Origin: Amyelois transitella
Lineage: Eukaryota > Arthropoda > Insecta > Lepidoptera > Pyralidae
Assembly: GCF_032362555.1 (NCBI RefSeq)
Contig: NC_083508.1
Coordinates: 10,631,001 to 10,695,000, forward strand
Direction: 5' to 3'
DNA length: 64,000 nt
A program made the position numbers and the translations under genes. Shown piece after piece: positions 39,801 through 51,212 of the stretch. Position 1 is the stretch's first letter. The number at the start of each line of letters is the position of its first letter. The notes under the pieces were generated by a model. It was not told where the DNA came from. It did no database searches and was given only the letters and a program-made list of their open reading frames with translations.

Positions 39801-42800
39801 CCAAGTCTGAGCGAAGAATTTTAGAGATGTAGAAAGTGTGAGTAATTCTCAAGTTACCGATGCGTTCTCATTGAGAGAGAGATGCACCTATGATTAGTTT
39901 CGTCGTGAAGATAAAAGAAAATCAATATAACATAAATATATCCTTATTGCCGTGCGCTTGCCGGTACTTTAGAATACGACCACTCCATATCTTCTCATGG
40001 ATGTCGTACAAGGCGACTAATGGAAAAGCATATAGGCTTTGGATTCATCTTTTAAGTGACAGACTATCAACCTGAAACTATTTGAATTTCAATTTTATTA
40101 TTTAACCATAAGCTAAACGTGGCCGTTCAGTGTTTTCGAGGCTCTATCTCCTCCGCAAGGGATATAGACGTGACTATATGTATTAATGTTATTTATTAAA
40201 AACCTTTTAATTACACGAAGCTATTCCACATGACCATAGGAGAACCAAACCCAGGTTGAAACATAGATATGTTGCACTTGTTGAAAGTGCTCATTCATTT
40301 AGTTATCTCTTATGACATCAACGGGAAAGAGATCAATGAACCCTGTCTAGGTAAAGTACTAGGAATCACACTATATTGTAGACTCGTGTATTGTTACGCG
40401 TGAAAAAAGAATATATGACGTTTTAGCGGGACCGATTGTCTGGCCAAAGAGAAAATAACCACTGCGTTTTTGTTTTGCTATTTGGCTTAATGATAGAATT
40501 GAGATTCAAATAGAGACAGGTAGCTGGCCCATCGCCTAAAAATAAATCCCAAGTTTGTAAGCCTATCCCTTAGTCGCCTTTTACGACATCCATGGGGAAG
40601 AGATGGAGTGGTCCTATCCTTTTTTGTATTGGTGCCGGGAACCACACGGCACAACGTCATAAATAAGGCGCTTAGGGAAGTTGACCGCTAAAACTTTCAG
40701 GGTCACTAGAGAGGCGGATACCTCACAACCGTCTTCATTAATTTAGTGTTGATAATCCCATTATTGTATTTGTGAGGTCAATGAACTCAGTTTTTAAAGC
40801 TACAAATGCCAGCTGTTATATACAAAGTATATACATATATGTGCTATCTTTATTGCGCATTTTAATTGTATAAACATTCATACTTACATAACACACTATG
40901 AACACATGATTTTCATTATTAGTAAACAAGAAAGCAGGTTGACTAAGCAGATATACAAGGAGAGTGTGGAGGGAAAGGTCGGAGTGGGAAGACCTAGACG
41001 AACGTATCTTGATCAAATTAAGGACGTCCTGGTAAAGGGTCAGGTCAAAAGTACCCGAAACCGCCGAGCTTGTATGAAGAGAGTTATGAATGTGGACGAA
41101 GCGAAAGAAGTATGCAGAGATCGTGGCAAGTGGAAAGAGGTAGTCTCTGCCTACCCCTCCGGGAAAGAGGCGTGATTTTATGTATGTATGTATGTATGTA
41201 AACAAGAAATTAGTGAAAAAGAAACAAAAATTTTAAAAATGTGCTTTGTTTCGCGACACTTAAGAATTGAACCATTCCATATCATTCCCATGGATGTCGT
41301 AAAAAGTGTCTAATCATCAAGGTTATTAAACTTGGGATTCTTCTTGTAGGCGACGGAGTACTCATCTGTCACTATTTCAATCTCAATTAGCTGAACGAGG
41401 CCTTTCGGTCTTTTCTAGACCGTCGGCTTTGTCTCCCGCAAGGGATATATAGACGTGACTATATATGTGTATGTATGTTACTTACTCTCTGAAGAATTCA
41501 GTAGCCTGATCTGGCGAGCCGAGGAATGCCACCCTGCCGTCAGCCATGATCAGCAGCTTGTCGAACATGGCATACAGCTCTGAAGAAGGCTGGTGGATGG
41601 TGCACACCACAGTTTTCCCCTTTTGTGCTAACCCTTTGAGTACCTGGTGAGCAAACGTAATTAGTAGTGAAATTGTTTTTCATTATACATACATACATAA
41701 ATAAAATCACGCCTCTTTCCCGGAGGGGTGGGAAGAGACTCCCTCTTTCCACTTGCCACGATCTCTGCATACTTCCTTGTTTTTCATAATTTTTTTTGCA
41801 ATTTTTTTTTTATTGTAAGAAGGTGGCAGACAAGAAAGCGAGCTTTATAAAAGCAGGTACAGGTATATGTAAGCTAGATACGGCACCTTTGTTTTACTTG
41901 GATATGGTTATCTGCTGTACACAGCGCCCATACAAACTTCTCTGTTCAAAACCCAGAAAATAAATCGCCACCAGCTTTCTAGATTAATTTTTTCTAAATC
42001 TTTATGTTTAGTATATTGTAAACGTATATTTTTTTAAATAAAAACCGATCATATATTTTGGATTTTCTGAAAACTAACAAAGAACGCATAGACATCAGGT
42101 GCCTAGACTTATAGGTTTAGGTTTAAAGAAATTAATTCACATAAAAATATTACAATAAATCCACTTACATGAGAAAATTGGTTTACAAATATGCTTAAAC
42201 TAAGGTGCAGTTCAGTGCGTTCAGCTATTAAGTTTTTATTTATTTAAATCTTTATTGCATAAAAACAATGTACAAAGGGCGTACTGCGGATGGCATTAAG
42301 CCATTTGGCATTCTCTACCAGTCTTTCCCTGTAGTAAAATAAACATTTAACCCACAAACCTGTATAACATTCTGCGCCATAAAGGAATCAAGTCCAGACG
42401 TGGGTTCATCACAGAACATGAGCGGAGGGTCTGTCAGGACCTCGCTGGCGAAGGACAGCCTCTTCATCTCCCCTCCAGAGATACCCTTCAGGCGACCAGG
42501 GATACCAATCACCGTGTTTTGACATTTTGAGAGGGCCAACTGTAAGGGGAGTTGGCAATTAGTTCGGAAGAATTTATTAATTTAATTATTTACGGCACTG
42601 TGTTTGTCTTGTACTGTAAACATATTTTGTTGAAGTAAATATCATGTTTAATGACTGAAAAGAAAAAAAAATGTTTTTTTTATTTTTTTAATAATAATCA
42701 GCTTCCTCTTTGGTTTCGTACACTGGTTTGGTTTGCCCAGGTAACTACACGAAGCGACTCCTATCTTACCTTAGGTTTTATGGCACAAGGCGGAAGTACT

Positions 42801-45800
42801 TCCCCCTAGTTAGCATTTACGACATCCATAGGAAATATGTAATTATAGTTTAGATTGTGAAGGCGATGAAACAAATAATAATTTAGTATTATATTGTACT
42901 CACTTCTTGAATAACTTCTTGAACTCTGCGCATGCGCTGTGCGTACGGTATATGTCTATCCATTCGAACTAATGCCTGTAAACAAAAAGTCTTTCAATTC
43001 TATAGTTTAAATACTACACGAATATGTATTTAATTAAATGTTTACATTGAATAAATACTTAGTTTTAGAGTAATTCAATCACATCGAATTTTAAGGTTAT
43101 ATTAATGTTTTATATAACTCGTGAAACAGTTCAAATATTTAAAGAAAAGTCAAATGCAGTAGGCGTTATAAAGATCTTTGACCCATGATCCCCCCAATAA
43201 AAACCAGCATCTTCCTTTGATAACGCGTATCTTTATAATAAACAATGATCCTGAGGTATCAAACTCGTTCTGTCCTCACTACCTACTTGACTTTCGTGTG
43301 TATATAATATGGTATGGAATAACTGAAATTTTAAAATGTTAATTTTATGTTTGTCTCATTTAATACCATGAAGTTGGGATTCGTAAAGCCTATTATTTTT
43401 TTTTTAATTGATGTTCCGAGTCAATCTATATATATAAAACTCTTCCGTTACTGAGTGACTGACTGACAGACAACGCACAGTCGAAACTACTGGTCGTAGA
43501 CATCTGAAATTTGGAATGTAGGTTCCTTGGGATATGTAGGGGAGCACTAAGAAAGGATTTTTGGAAATTCAACCCCCAAGGGGGGGAAAAGGGGTAAAAA
43601 CGTTTCTATGAAAAATCTTATTCCTTGGGTTTATAAACTTGAAACTTGGCATGAACATGTACATAGGCAAGTAAAAATGTTTGACATTATAAGTTTTTTG
43701 AAACTACCCTCCAATCGTGATTTAGGGGGTGCGATTGGGTGACTGATTTATTAACGCACAGCCGAAACCGCTCGGTATAGGAGTCTGAGATTTTGAACAG
43801 AGGTTCCTTTAGTAACATAAGTGAGCACTAAGAAGGGATTTTTGAAATGTCAACCCCCAAGGGGGGGAAACGGGATAAACTGAGCCGGGGCTGCGGGAAA
43901 GTTCTAACGAGATACCGTGGCCCCGGAACGCAAAGGGCAACTGAAGGAACGAGGTGGGTTTTAGTCAGTAAAAGTCTGACACTCCCTTCCGTTCCACCCA
44001 GAGCGGGAGAGGTCATTTGATGATTTCCCATCCTTAAAAAAAAAGACTTTGTATGACAACTTTCAGTCGTCTCTTTAACATACATAATAACATACATAAT
44101 TATGTACATACATGCATAACATTAATAACATCACGCCTTTAAATCCCTATTTTGTGTTAACACTACCCATACAAACAGCTAAAAGGAAACAAGTGAAGAG
44201 ACGAAATTTGTCTGCATCCATTTTCACCTAAATTCTTAACGTTAATGAGATTTACTTTTTATTATCAGGTCAACCTAATAGCCTCTCATGTACGTATAAC
44301 TTCGTAAGAATTTTCTTTCAACTCCTAACCGTTGAGGAGTTGTACCTTCCATCATCAGCTCATTCACATGGGATGATGACTATCAGACGCAAATACTTAA
44401 ACAGATCTATGAAATTGTCAAAAACGTAATTGCCTGTAAATTTGAGGTTTGCCCTTGATTTCCCTGGAATACCATCATCAGATCCTGACTAGGTAACAAC
44501 GGGACCAACTTGAAAGTATACTCTACCGAACAATAAAAGAATCACGTAAATCGGTCTATAAATCTCAGCGTAATCGGTATGCATAAATAAAACACCCGAA
44601 TTTTATTTTCTATTAACTATCACGAGTTGTCTCGATGCTCGATAGATGGCGTTGGCATCGAGATAGATCGCGCTATGGTTTCGTTACCGTCATTTAGCTA
44701 GGTAGCGTAAAATATTTTTGTTTGTTTACACATGTAATCGATAAACTCCGAAACTACTGAATCGATTTCAAACATTCACCATTAGAAAGCTACATCATCC
44801 CTGAGTAACACAGGCTATATTTAATTCCAGTTGTAACAAGAGCCTGTGGAAGAAAAAGCCCTGTCGAGATCATTAAAAAACGCGATATATAACCGAATTA
44901 CACGTGGGCGAAGCCGCGGGCGGAAAGCTAGTTGATGTATAATAATGAATACTTGAAAATGTTACAATTAACATTACATACATACATATAATGACGTCTA
45001 ATATCTCTGGCAGGGTAGACAGAGCCAACAGGCTAATAGACCACGTGCAGCTGTTTGGCTTAATGATAGTATTGAGATTCAATAAGTGACAGGTTGCCAG
45101 TTGCCATCCTAAGTTCGTAATCCTTTCCCTTAGTCGCCTTTCACTTTACATTTTTTTATAATGGAAACAGTTAAATGTATACGCATCCACCAGCCTTATT
45201 CGTACTTATAAAGTAGATAAAAATGATTGTAGGTACTTGTATTTTCAGAAACTTGATAACTCACCTGAAATATAAGGTGCTCTTTGACCGTCAAAGTGCC
45301 AATAAACAAGTCTTGTTGTTGCACGTACGCCGACAACGCCGTCAGAGCCTCAGGCGTGGCTGGCTGGCCGTTCAGGGCCCTGGTGCCGTTGGAGACGACC
45401 CCGCTTGGGGTCCGGAAGGTCAGGGTGTTGAGGAGCGTAGTCTTGCCGGCCCCGGAGGAACCCATGATGGCTAGGAGCTCGCCGGGGTAGGCAGCGCCGT
45501 TCACTGTTGGATGATGAGATCCAATGCGTAAGCCAATTCAATAATGAGGAATAAAACTAGTCTCCGTTTTTGCTACTTTCTGTACAAGAGAGATCTGCTA
45601 ACGATAGGAAAAATATATACCTCAAGTTATTTATTAGTTTATAGTTATTATGTTTGTCCTATAGTTTATTAGGACATGAGTCTTTATAATCTGCATAAAT
45701 TATAATAGAACCTTTGAAGATATTTTATCTTCTAGTTATAAGTTTATGAATTGACTAAAAATGTTTTTTGACTATTAAATGTTTGTGAAATTATATAAAA

Positions 45801-48800
45801 AAGGGGGAAAAAAGATATTCCCTTGTACGCCGGTCGTGTAAGTTTAGTTATCAAGATGGATAAAATATAATTGAAAAAGAAGTATTTTTCATAATCCTAC
45901 CATTTTTCAACAACTGCTTTCTCTGCTGGAACATGCGATCCGAGGAGGTCTTCCAGAAGTTCCAGGGTCGCCTCCTGGACCTGGTCTGAGTCGCGAAGGC
46001 GTTGACATCAGCCCAAGTGTACGTGACCTTCTCGACTCCCCCTATAGCCCCGTAGTTCCTGGTGGGCGGTATGGCAAGAGCAACATCCCCCCCACTTTGT
46101 CTTGGCGAGTCGTTGGGAGAATTTCCATTCTGAAATGTAATGTTTTTTTAAATTTCTGTGTATAGAGAAGTTTTTGGAGTTTGGGGAATGGAACAAAAAA
46201 TTGATGGGAATAACACAAGGTCGAAGAAAATGACGCAAATGATTCCTATGAGGATTAGTTATGACGGATGATGGAGCCATTAGAACTAGAAATAAACAGC
46301 TATTATTATTTTTTCATTAATACGTCATAATGTTTGGTGGAATACTATATAGGTTTAACTTTTAATAGGAAAACAAGCATATTAAAATCGCAAAAACAAT
46401 GAGAGTTGGACCCATAAAATGCCCCCCCTTTATAATGTAATGAGTATACATATGTATGTGTTTTCCTTATTATAATGTAATGAGTAATAAGTATATAATG
46501 TGTTTTCTTTCAAGAGTTTTTCCATGGTGAAATAAAGCATACCTTGTTAAAAAGAAGCGTTAACAACACTAATGCGCATATAATATTTGAATTTTCCAGC
46601 TCATAAAATATTGGCAAAGGCTCTAAGTAATTGATATTCTGACGGAGGGTTGGCTACATCGATTGAGTAAAGAAGTAAATTTATAGGAAGCCTACAAAAG
46701 TTGTAACATAGGTACAAATACACAATAAATACATCGGTAATTGTGTTCTTTCACTTAACTATGGAACTCTTGGATATCTGTTACATGTCTGCATACATAG
46801 AATCACGCCTCTTATTTCCTCAAATGTGTAGACAGAGACTACATCTTTCCACTTGCCACGATCCTTACATAGCTACTAAATTACTACACCACATTCATAA
46901 CAAAACTCATTCTGAAATATGCAATACGAGATGTTGCCAGCGCCTTCGTTCGCCTTAAATTTAAATAATTAAGTACATTTTATTACTGGATATATTTGGA
47001 TATATTACTTAGTTTAAAAAAAAACACTTTTCGTGTAAAGGAGTTACAAATATCCTTACAAGCTTTCTCTTTTATAATATTATAATTTTTTTATTAAATT
47101 AGACTGTCTTGCGTAAAGTTAGTAATCAAACAAATAGTTTTTTTGGCAAATTGTGTCCATATTTCGAAACCCCACAGACGAGGTAAATTACCGGAAGGTA
47201 TTAGGGAGGGACAATTGTACAGAGCTAGGGTTTCCGGGCTCGGGTTACACCGGTAGCAGGACCTCACGCCTGAGCTCCGAGGACCTCGGGTAGCCGGTGA
47301 CAGTTCTGGAGCGGTAGGTGTTGCTATTGCGGTTGAGAAAATACTTGTTAATAATATAAATGCAAGTTATTTCTGTCTGTTTGGTTCACGCGTAAACCAC
47401 TGAACGGATTTCGATGAAGTGCAGAGATAGAGTGAACGCTGAAGAAGAACATTTACGTAATACCTAAATGAGTTACGAGTTACCGATGTTGAGTGGAGTC
47501 GATAATGTGACAGTGCGTTTGTTTGTCCGTCTTTAACTTCGAAACCAATGAACCGATCTCATAAAATTTTGCATTCATGTAATGTGGAGTATGGAAAAGG
47601 AAATAGAAAGTGTCCGGTGTCTCCGCCCGTTAACACAGTGGTGTTAACGGGCGGAGACACCGGCGACAGCTAGTTAAGTAGAACCTATGTATTTCGAGAC
47701 TCTTGCTGCTCCCATAGATTTCCCGAGGAATATATATTCGGTAGCGCGTTATGTATCAGTCACATAATCAGTATTGACATAATCTACATGTAAGTAGTAT
47801 TGATTGATATCCTAACTTAAAACTACAACCCTAACTTGAAATAATGTTTATGGCAAACCAAAAACATAAAGACATAAAATTAAGAAGCCCGTTGATGTCT
47901 TTTCAAAACAAATCCTTATAACATTGATTTAAGAATAACTTATCCAAATAAGAATAAACTCCTTATTACACTGAATTACTAAGGGATATCGTCCAAACAT
48001 CTCAAGCGATCGCAGGATGTAGTCTATTGAAAGGAATTGGGGACAATTAGACAATGGATCGTAGATAAAGCTATAGATTGAATCACATCTTTAGACTACA
48101 TTAGTCAAGTAAGAATAAGTACCATGTGGTCCCTCGCACATTACGATAGGTCCACTCTCCTGTCAACAATGTCGTAAAAGGCAACTAAATAGGTACATTC
48201 ATCTAACGCAGCTTTTATTACGATCCAATATGTGTTAGGTACTCCTGAAAAGGTTGCGAAGGCAGGGTTGTCAGGTCACCAAACTAAATAGCTGGACAGA
48301 CCAGCCAGTTTGCCCGGACATTAAGGTAGAAAGGCCGGACACCCTACCTTATTGAGGATTTTGTCTCAGTGTTAATAAATAGGCAGGACAATATTATTTT
48401 TATTAAATCAAAATCTTTTTATCAATCTCATCGTTGTGCTCGGCCATGTTCGGAAAAAAGCTTGTTTGCGAAATGTAAAAAGCCTAACAAAAGCCGGACA
48501 GGCAATAAAAAAAGGCCTACTTGTGTCCGACTTTATCCGGACGCCTGGCTACGCGGGGGTCAGAAAAGAGTCGCTTCGTGTGAAAACCAACCGAACCAAA
48601 ATCTTGGCCAAAATACCCATCCCGAACTCTTTTTCAGAGTAAGTAGCAGAGGATTTGGGACAAAATGAGATCGTAAATGATAAAGTTGAGAAAAGTAACA
48701 AACTATTACTGCATCCGACCTCACATAAATAGTGTGATAAGATAGCGAAGAACATGTTATATTTACACAGGAGACAAAGTATAGCGAGAACACGTGGCTG

Positions 48801-51212
48801 ATGAACAAGTTTCAAGCCTTTCTTATGAAATAGCTATAAAACCTTTTATAATCGTTACGTTTTATACAAAGATTTCTTAAAATCGTATGAAGTTAAACAT
48901 TCTGACTGACCTTTAAACAACTAGGCCCAGTTTTAAATAATGTTCAAGTTTTTTGTAAATATTTAAATACCTACTTGTTTCGATATTATTTCAATTTGAC
49001 AGCGTTAATTAAATACCTATGTTTTTAAATTTGTCATAATAACAAACGTTATCTCCTAAAAACTTGATAAAATTACGTCAAATTACATGGGACGTCTTGG
49101 CCGAACACAATGGCTAAAGGTCGGGTCAGGAGAATCCGAAACCGCCGAGTTTGCATGAAGGTAGTTTTGAATTTCGATGAAGCGAAATTGAGTGCAAACA
49201 TCTATCTCTACCTACCCCTCTGGGAAAGGGCCGTGATTTTATGTATGTACTTATAACTTCAATTTGGTTATCTCTCTCATTTTAGCATGTTGTGGTTCCA
49301 CCTTTCATTCCTACCTCATCTTACATCCCAGGCCCCGAAGGCCCACAAAGTGCTCCTTTACTCTGGTTATTATCATCAAAAGGTTTCCAACATTGCAATC
49401 ACTTTTAATAAGGCATCCAAAGCATCTCCTACATCCTCTCATGCTGAAGTCCGCCTTTGACCATGTTCCAAACTCAGGTAAATTACATGAAGCAATGCCT
49501 CTCTGACTTCTGTGACCCTGTTAAAAGAGAAGAACCCAGAACCTAAACCAATTTAAATCTGAGCCCAGACTCAAATAAGGGTTTGTTGCACTATATGAAG
49601 GGACTTATTTTTGTCAATCGCTTATTACGACAATCACGGGAAAATATGAAGTGATATTAAGAGCCGGGAACCACAAGGCATAGGTTATTTAATAAATATA
49701 TAAGAACTATACCCTTATTCATGATATCTCGTAAAAATAGTTAGTTAATCTTTCCGAATTGGACATCCACATTCACAATGGAGATATCTTTTATCATAAT
49801 TATATCAAAATAAAACAAAAATGATCTTATGATTGTATTTTCGTATAACAAATAGTCTACTATACTATTCAAACAAAACACAAATGTCAATGGCACTGTA
49901 TATATAATAATATGTTTGCCCAATTCAATGAAATAAACCTCTTTATCCTTTACGGGGTAGACGGAGCCAATAGTCTCAAAAAACCTGAAAGGCCACGTTC
50001 AGCTGTATGACACAATGATAAACTAACGTATATTTGTGTCTTTACCTTTCTTCAAAAAGGTTGATTGACCGAATCAGATTTAAATTTTTTGTTACAATAT
50101 TATATGAGTTGCGTAGAACTGCGACTTGTTTGGATGCTTGTCGAATTCTCAATAAAAATAGAAAAACTTTAAGCTCATTAGAAATCAACATCCCGATGGA
50201 ACCGGTGCACTATAACTAGTTTTAGTGGTTTCTTCGAGGCCCGGCCACTGACTTAGACGATAAAGTCGAAAAATGCCCTTGTGTAGATAATGAGAGAACG
50301 GAAGAGTAACTTGAGAATTTCCCAAATTAAAAAGTTTTCAATGTTTAAAGATTATATTTCAACGTGTGAATATTATTTCTTGTCAATATTCCAAATTGTC
50401 AGTAATATTAATGAAATCTCCCATACCTAAATAAATATAATGAATGTGCGATCAATTTAAGGTGTTTTAGAAATTACCAAAAGAGGCAAACCTCAGAAAA
50501 AAGCAAGTAGATAATGTTATAAGTACCTTTTTTTTTGAAATAAACCTATAACTTTCCATCAAAACTTTTCAATATAGTGGAATAGAATTGTATGCGCTAA
50601 TTATATCTTTAAATATTATGAAAACGAAAGTAGTTTTGGTATGAAACTCGTTTGACGTGTCTCATTTGTAATCATTTTAATTTGAGTACATTGGGATGTA
50701 TCTAGTTTTAATGGTTATAATTCATTGGTCTCCATCTTAGAATGTAAAGGTAGGTAGTAGTTTTCCATAAAGTTGGTAAAATGTTAACACAAATAATAAG
50801 CTCTTTACAAAAAGGTATTCAAATCTTTCTAGTATAGAATGGCTATAATAAAAAAAAAGTTTAATTTTCGTAAGAACATATTAAAGTTTAAATAATTTAC
50901 ATGACTTATATGAGTAAACACTGTAGTCATAAAAACACTTTTCAGTTGTTTTTTAAGGCCAAGTAAATATTGTTTTCCCAGTTACATACTTAATCAGACA
51001 ACGTTTTCTTATACATGATTTATATCTTATCTATTTGTTTCATCAAAATACCAGACATACAATTTAAGCCTTATCACTAGTATTTGTCTATGGTAAAGTA
51101 TACATACATAAAAGAAAAAAGTGTTACTTACCTGTGGTGTAGAATAGGCCACTCGCTGATTTTCAACCGACGAAGAAATAAGAGGCTCGTGTTCTTCCGT
51201 TCCGACTGTCAT
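33805..51212 (-). CDS. w: White, ABCG half-transporter (13 exons)
   Basis: Obligate partner of Scarlet, and of Brown/Ok, for pigment-granule and urate transport (family knowledge). Exons: 51212-51132, 46129-45901, 45503-45265, 42975-42904, 42539-42360, 41643-41486, 39806-39626, 39261-39085, 38307-38176, 37817-37589, 35290-35185, 34836-34665, 33906-33805. Phases match throughout, giving 685 residues. I chose the ATG at 51212 ([10 protein letters not shown]...) because moth White proteins start this way; an in-frame ATG at 51224 would add four residues. Walker A is GSSGAGKT (118-125), Q-loop YVQQQD (~163-168), signature ISGGE (227-231, Ile where Leu is usual), Walker B LMFCDEP (D251, E252), H-loop TIHQPSS (H284). 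Six-helix TMD from about 400; the C-terminus is basic (RTRRGK). Exon 8 starts with a very GC-rich Ala/Arg linker. Intron 1 is 5 kb. Ends 3.3 kb upstream of scarlet on the same strand. Confidence 0.97.
36421..36448. repeat. Perfect 12-bp hairpin
   Basis: TGAGAATCTAGC and its exact complement are separated by TACT, within white intron 10. It may be part of a Helitron end. Confidence 0.6.
37030..37452 (+). mobile_element. Two family A elements in tandem
   Basis: A 3' half (37030-37115) and then a full copy from GTGCCGTGTGGTTCCCGGCA (37181) to TATGTATGTATGTA (37452). In white intron 10, close to exon 10. Confidence 0.8.
37910..38144 (+). mobile_element. Family A element, slightly shortened
   Basis: GTGACGTGTGGTTTCCGGCA head to TGTATGTATGTATG. 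It ends 31 bases before white exon 9 (donor side). Confidence 0.8.
38343..38609 (+). mobile_element. Family A element, full length
   Basis: GTGCCGTGTGGTTCCCGGCT head to (TATG)n. It begins about 35 bases beyond the white exon 9 acceptor, in the same orientation as the copy at 37910-38144. Confidence 0.85.
39948..40185 (+). mobile_element. Family A element, diverged
   Basis: GCCGTGCGCTTGCCGGTACT head, CATGGATGTCGTACAAGGCG middle, GGGATATAGACGTGACTATA end. In white intron 6. Confidence 0.65.
40474..40652 (-). mobile_element. Family A element, 3'-truncated
   Basis: Minus-oriented from CTATTTGGCTTAATGATAGA to GGTGCCGGGAACCACACGGC. In white intron 6. Confidence 0.75.
40929..41205 (+). mobile_element. 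LINE 3' end, second coding copy
   Basis: Encodes the same reverse-transcriptase tail as 13366-13715 ([40 protein letters not shown], stop, then (TATG)n). It starts later and lies antisense in white intron 6. The two copies are very similar, implying recent activity. Confidence 0.8.
41246..41478 (+). mobile_element. Family A element touching the white exon 6 donor
   Basis: Diverged head (GACACTTAAGAATTGAACC), CATGGATGTCGTAAAAAG middle, and a TATGTGTATGTATG end that stops only seven bases from exon 6 (41486). Confidence 0.7.
41688..41785 (-). mobile_element. LINE 3' tail fragment
   Basis: CATACATACATAAATAAAAT followed by CACGCCTCTTTCCCGGAGGG, ending near GCATACTTCCTTG. It lies 45 bases upstream of the white exon 6 acceptor. 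Confidence 0.65.
43425..44931 (+). mobile_element. Helitron-like element, 1.5 kb, composite
   Basis: Starts TCTATATATATAAAACTCTT and ends GGGCGGAAAGCTAG. A module with CAACCCCCAAGGGGGGGAAA occurs twice (near 43570 and 43850). Another repeat (43880-44050) seems inserted. No Rep/helicase ORF. In white intron 3. Confidence 0.5.
44975..45148 (-). mobile_element. Family A element, internally deleted
   Basis: ACATACATACATATAATGAC, then GGTAGACAGAGCCAACAGGC, ending at CCCTTAGTCGCCTTTCAC. In white intron 3, directly after a Helitron-like element. Confidence 0.65.
46785..46905 (-). mobile_element. LINE 3' tail fragment, degraded
   Basis: AATCACGCCTCTTATTTCCT and GACAGAGACTACATCTTTCC match the LINE tail. 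In white intron 1. Confidence 0.55.
47340..47673 (+). mobile_element. Helitron-like element with a long terminal hairpin
   Basis: Ends in a perfect 23-bp stem (47614-47636 with 47641-47663, loop AGTG) followed six bases later by CTAG (47670-47673). A hairpin just before CTRR is the Helitron hallmark. Upstream lies Helitron-type sequence with CACTGAACGGATTTCGATGA. In white intron 1. Confidence 0.6.
48255..48560. mobile_element. MITE-like repeat
   Basis: Begins near GCAGGGTTGTCAGGTC and contains several CCGGAC/GTCCGG blocks (48325, 48495, 48525). The start resembles hAT-type MITEs. Right border unclear. In white intron 1. Confidence 0.35.
49095..49248 (+). mobile_element. LINE 3' end, decayed copy
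   Basis: Recognisable GAAACCGCCGAGTTTGCATG and CTACCCCTCTGGGAAAGG blocks of the LINE tail seen at 13366-13715, with frame breaks. In white intron 1. Confidence 0.65.
49930..50020 (-). mobile_element. Family A fragment
   Basis: TTACGGGGTAGACGGAGCCA, then GGCCACGTTCAGCTGTATGA. In white intron 1. Confidence 0.5.

Noticed and set aside
45223..45490. Plus-strand ORFs opposite white exon 3
   Set aside because: They are antisense shadows of the Walker A exon, whose minus-strand translation is conserved.
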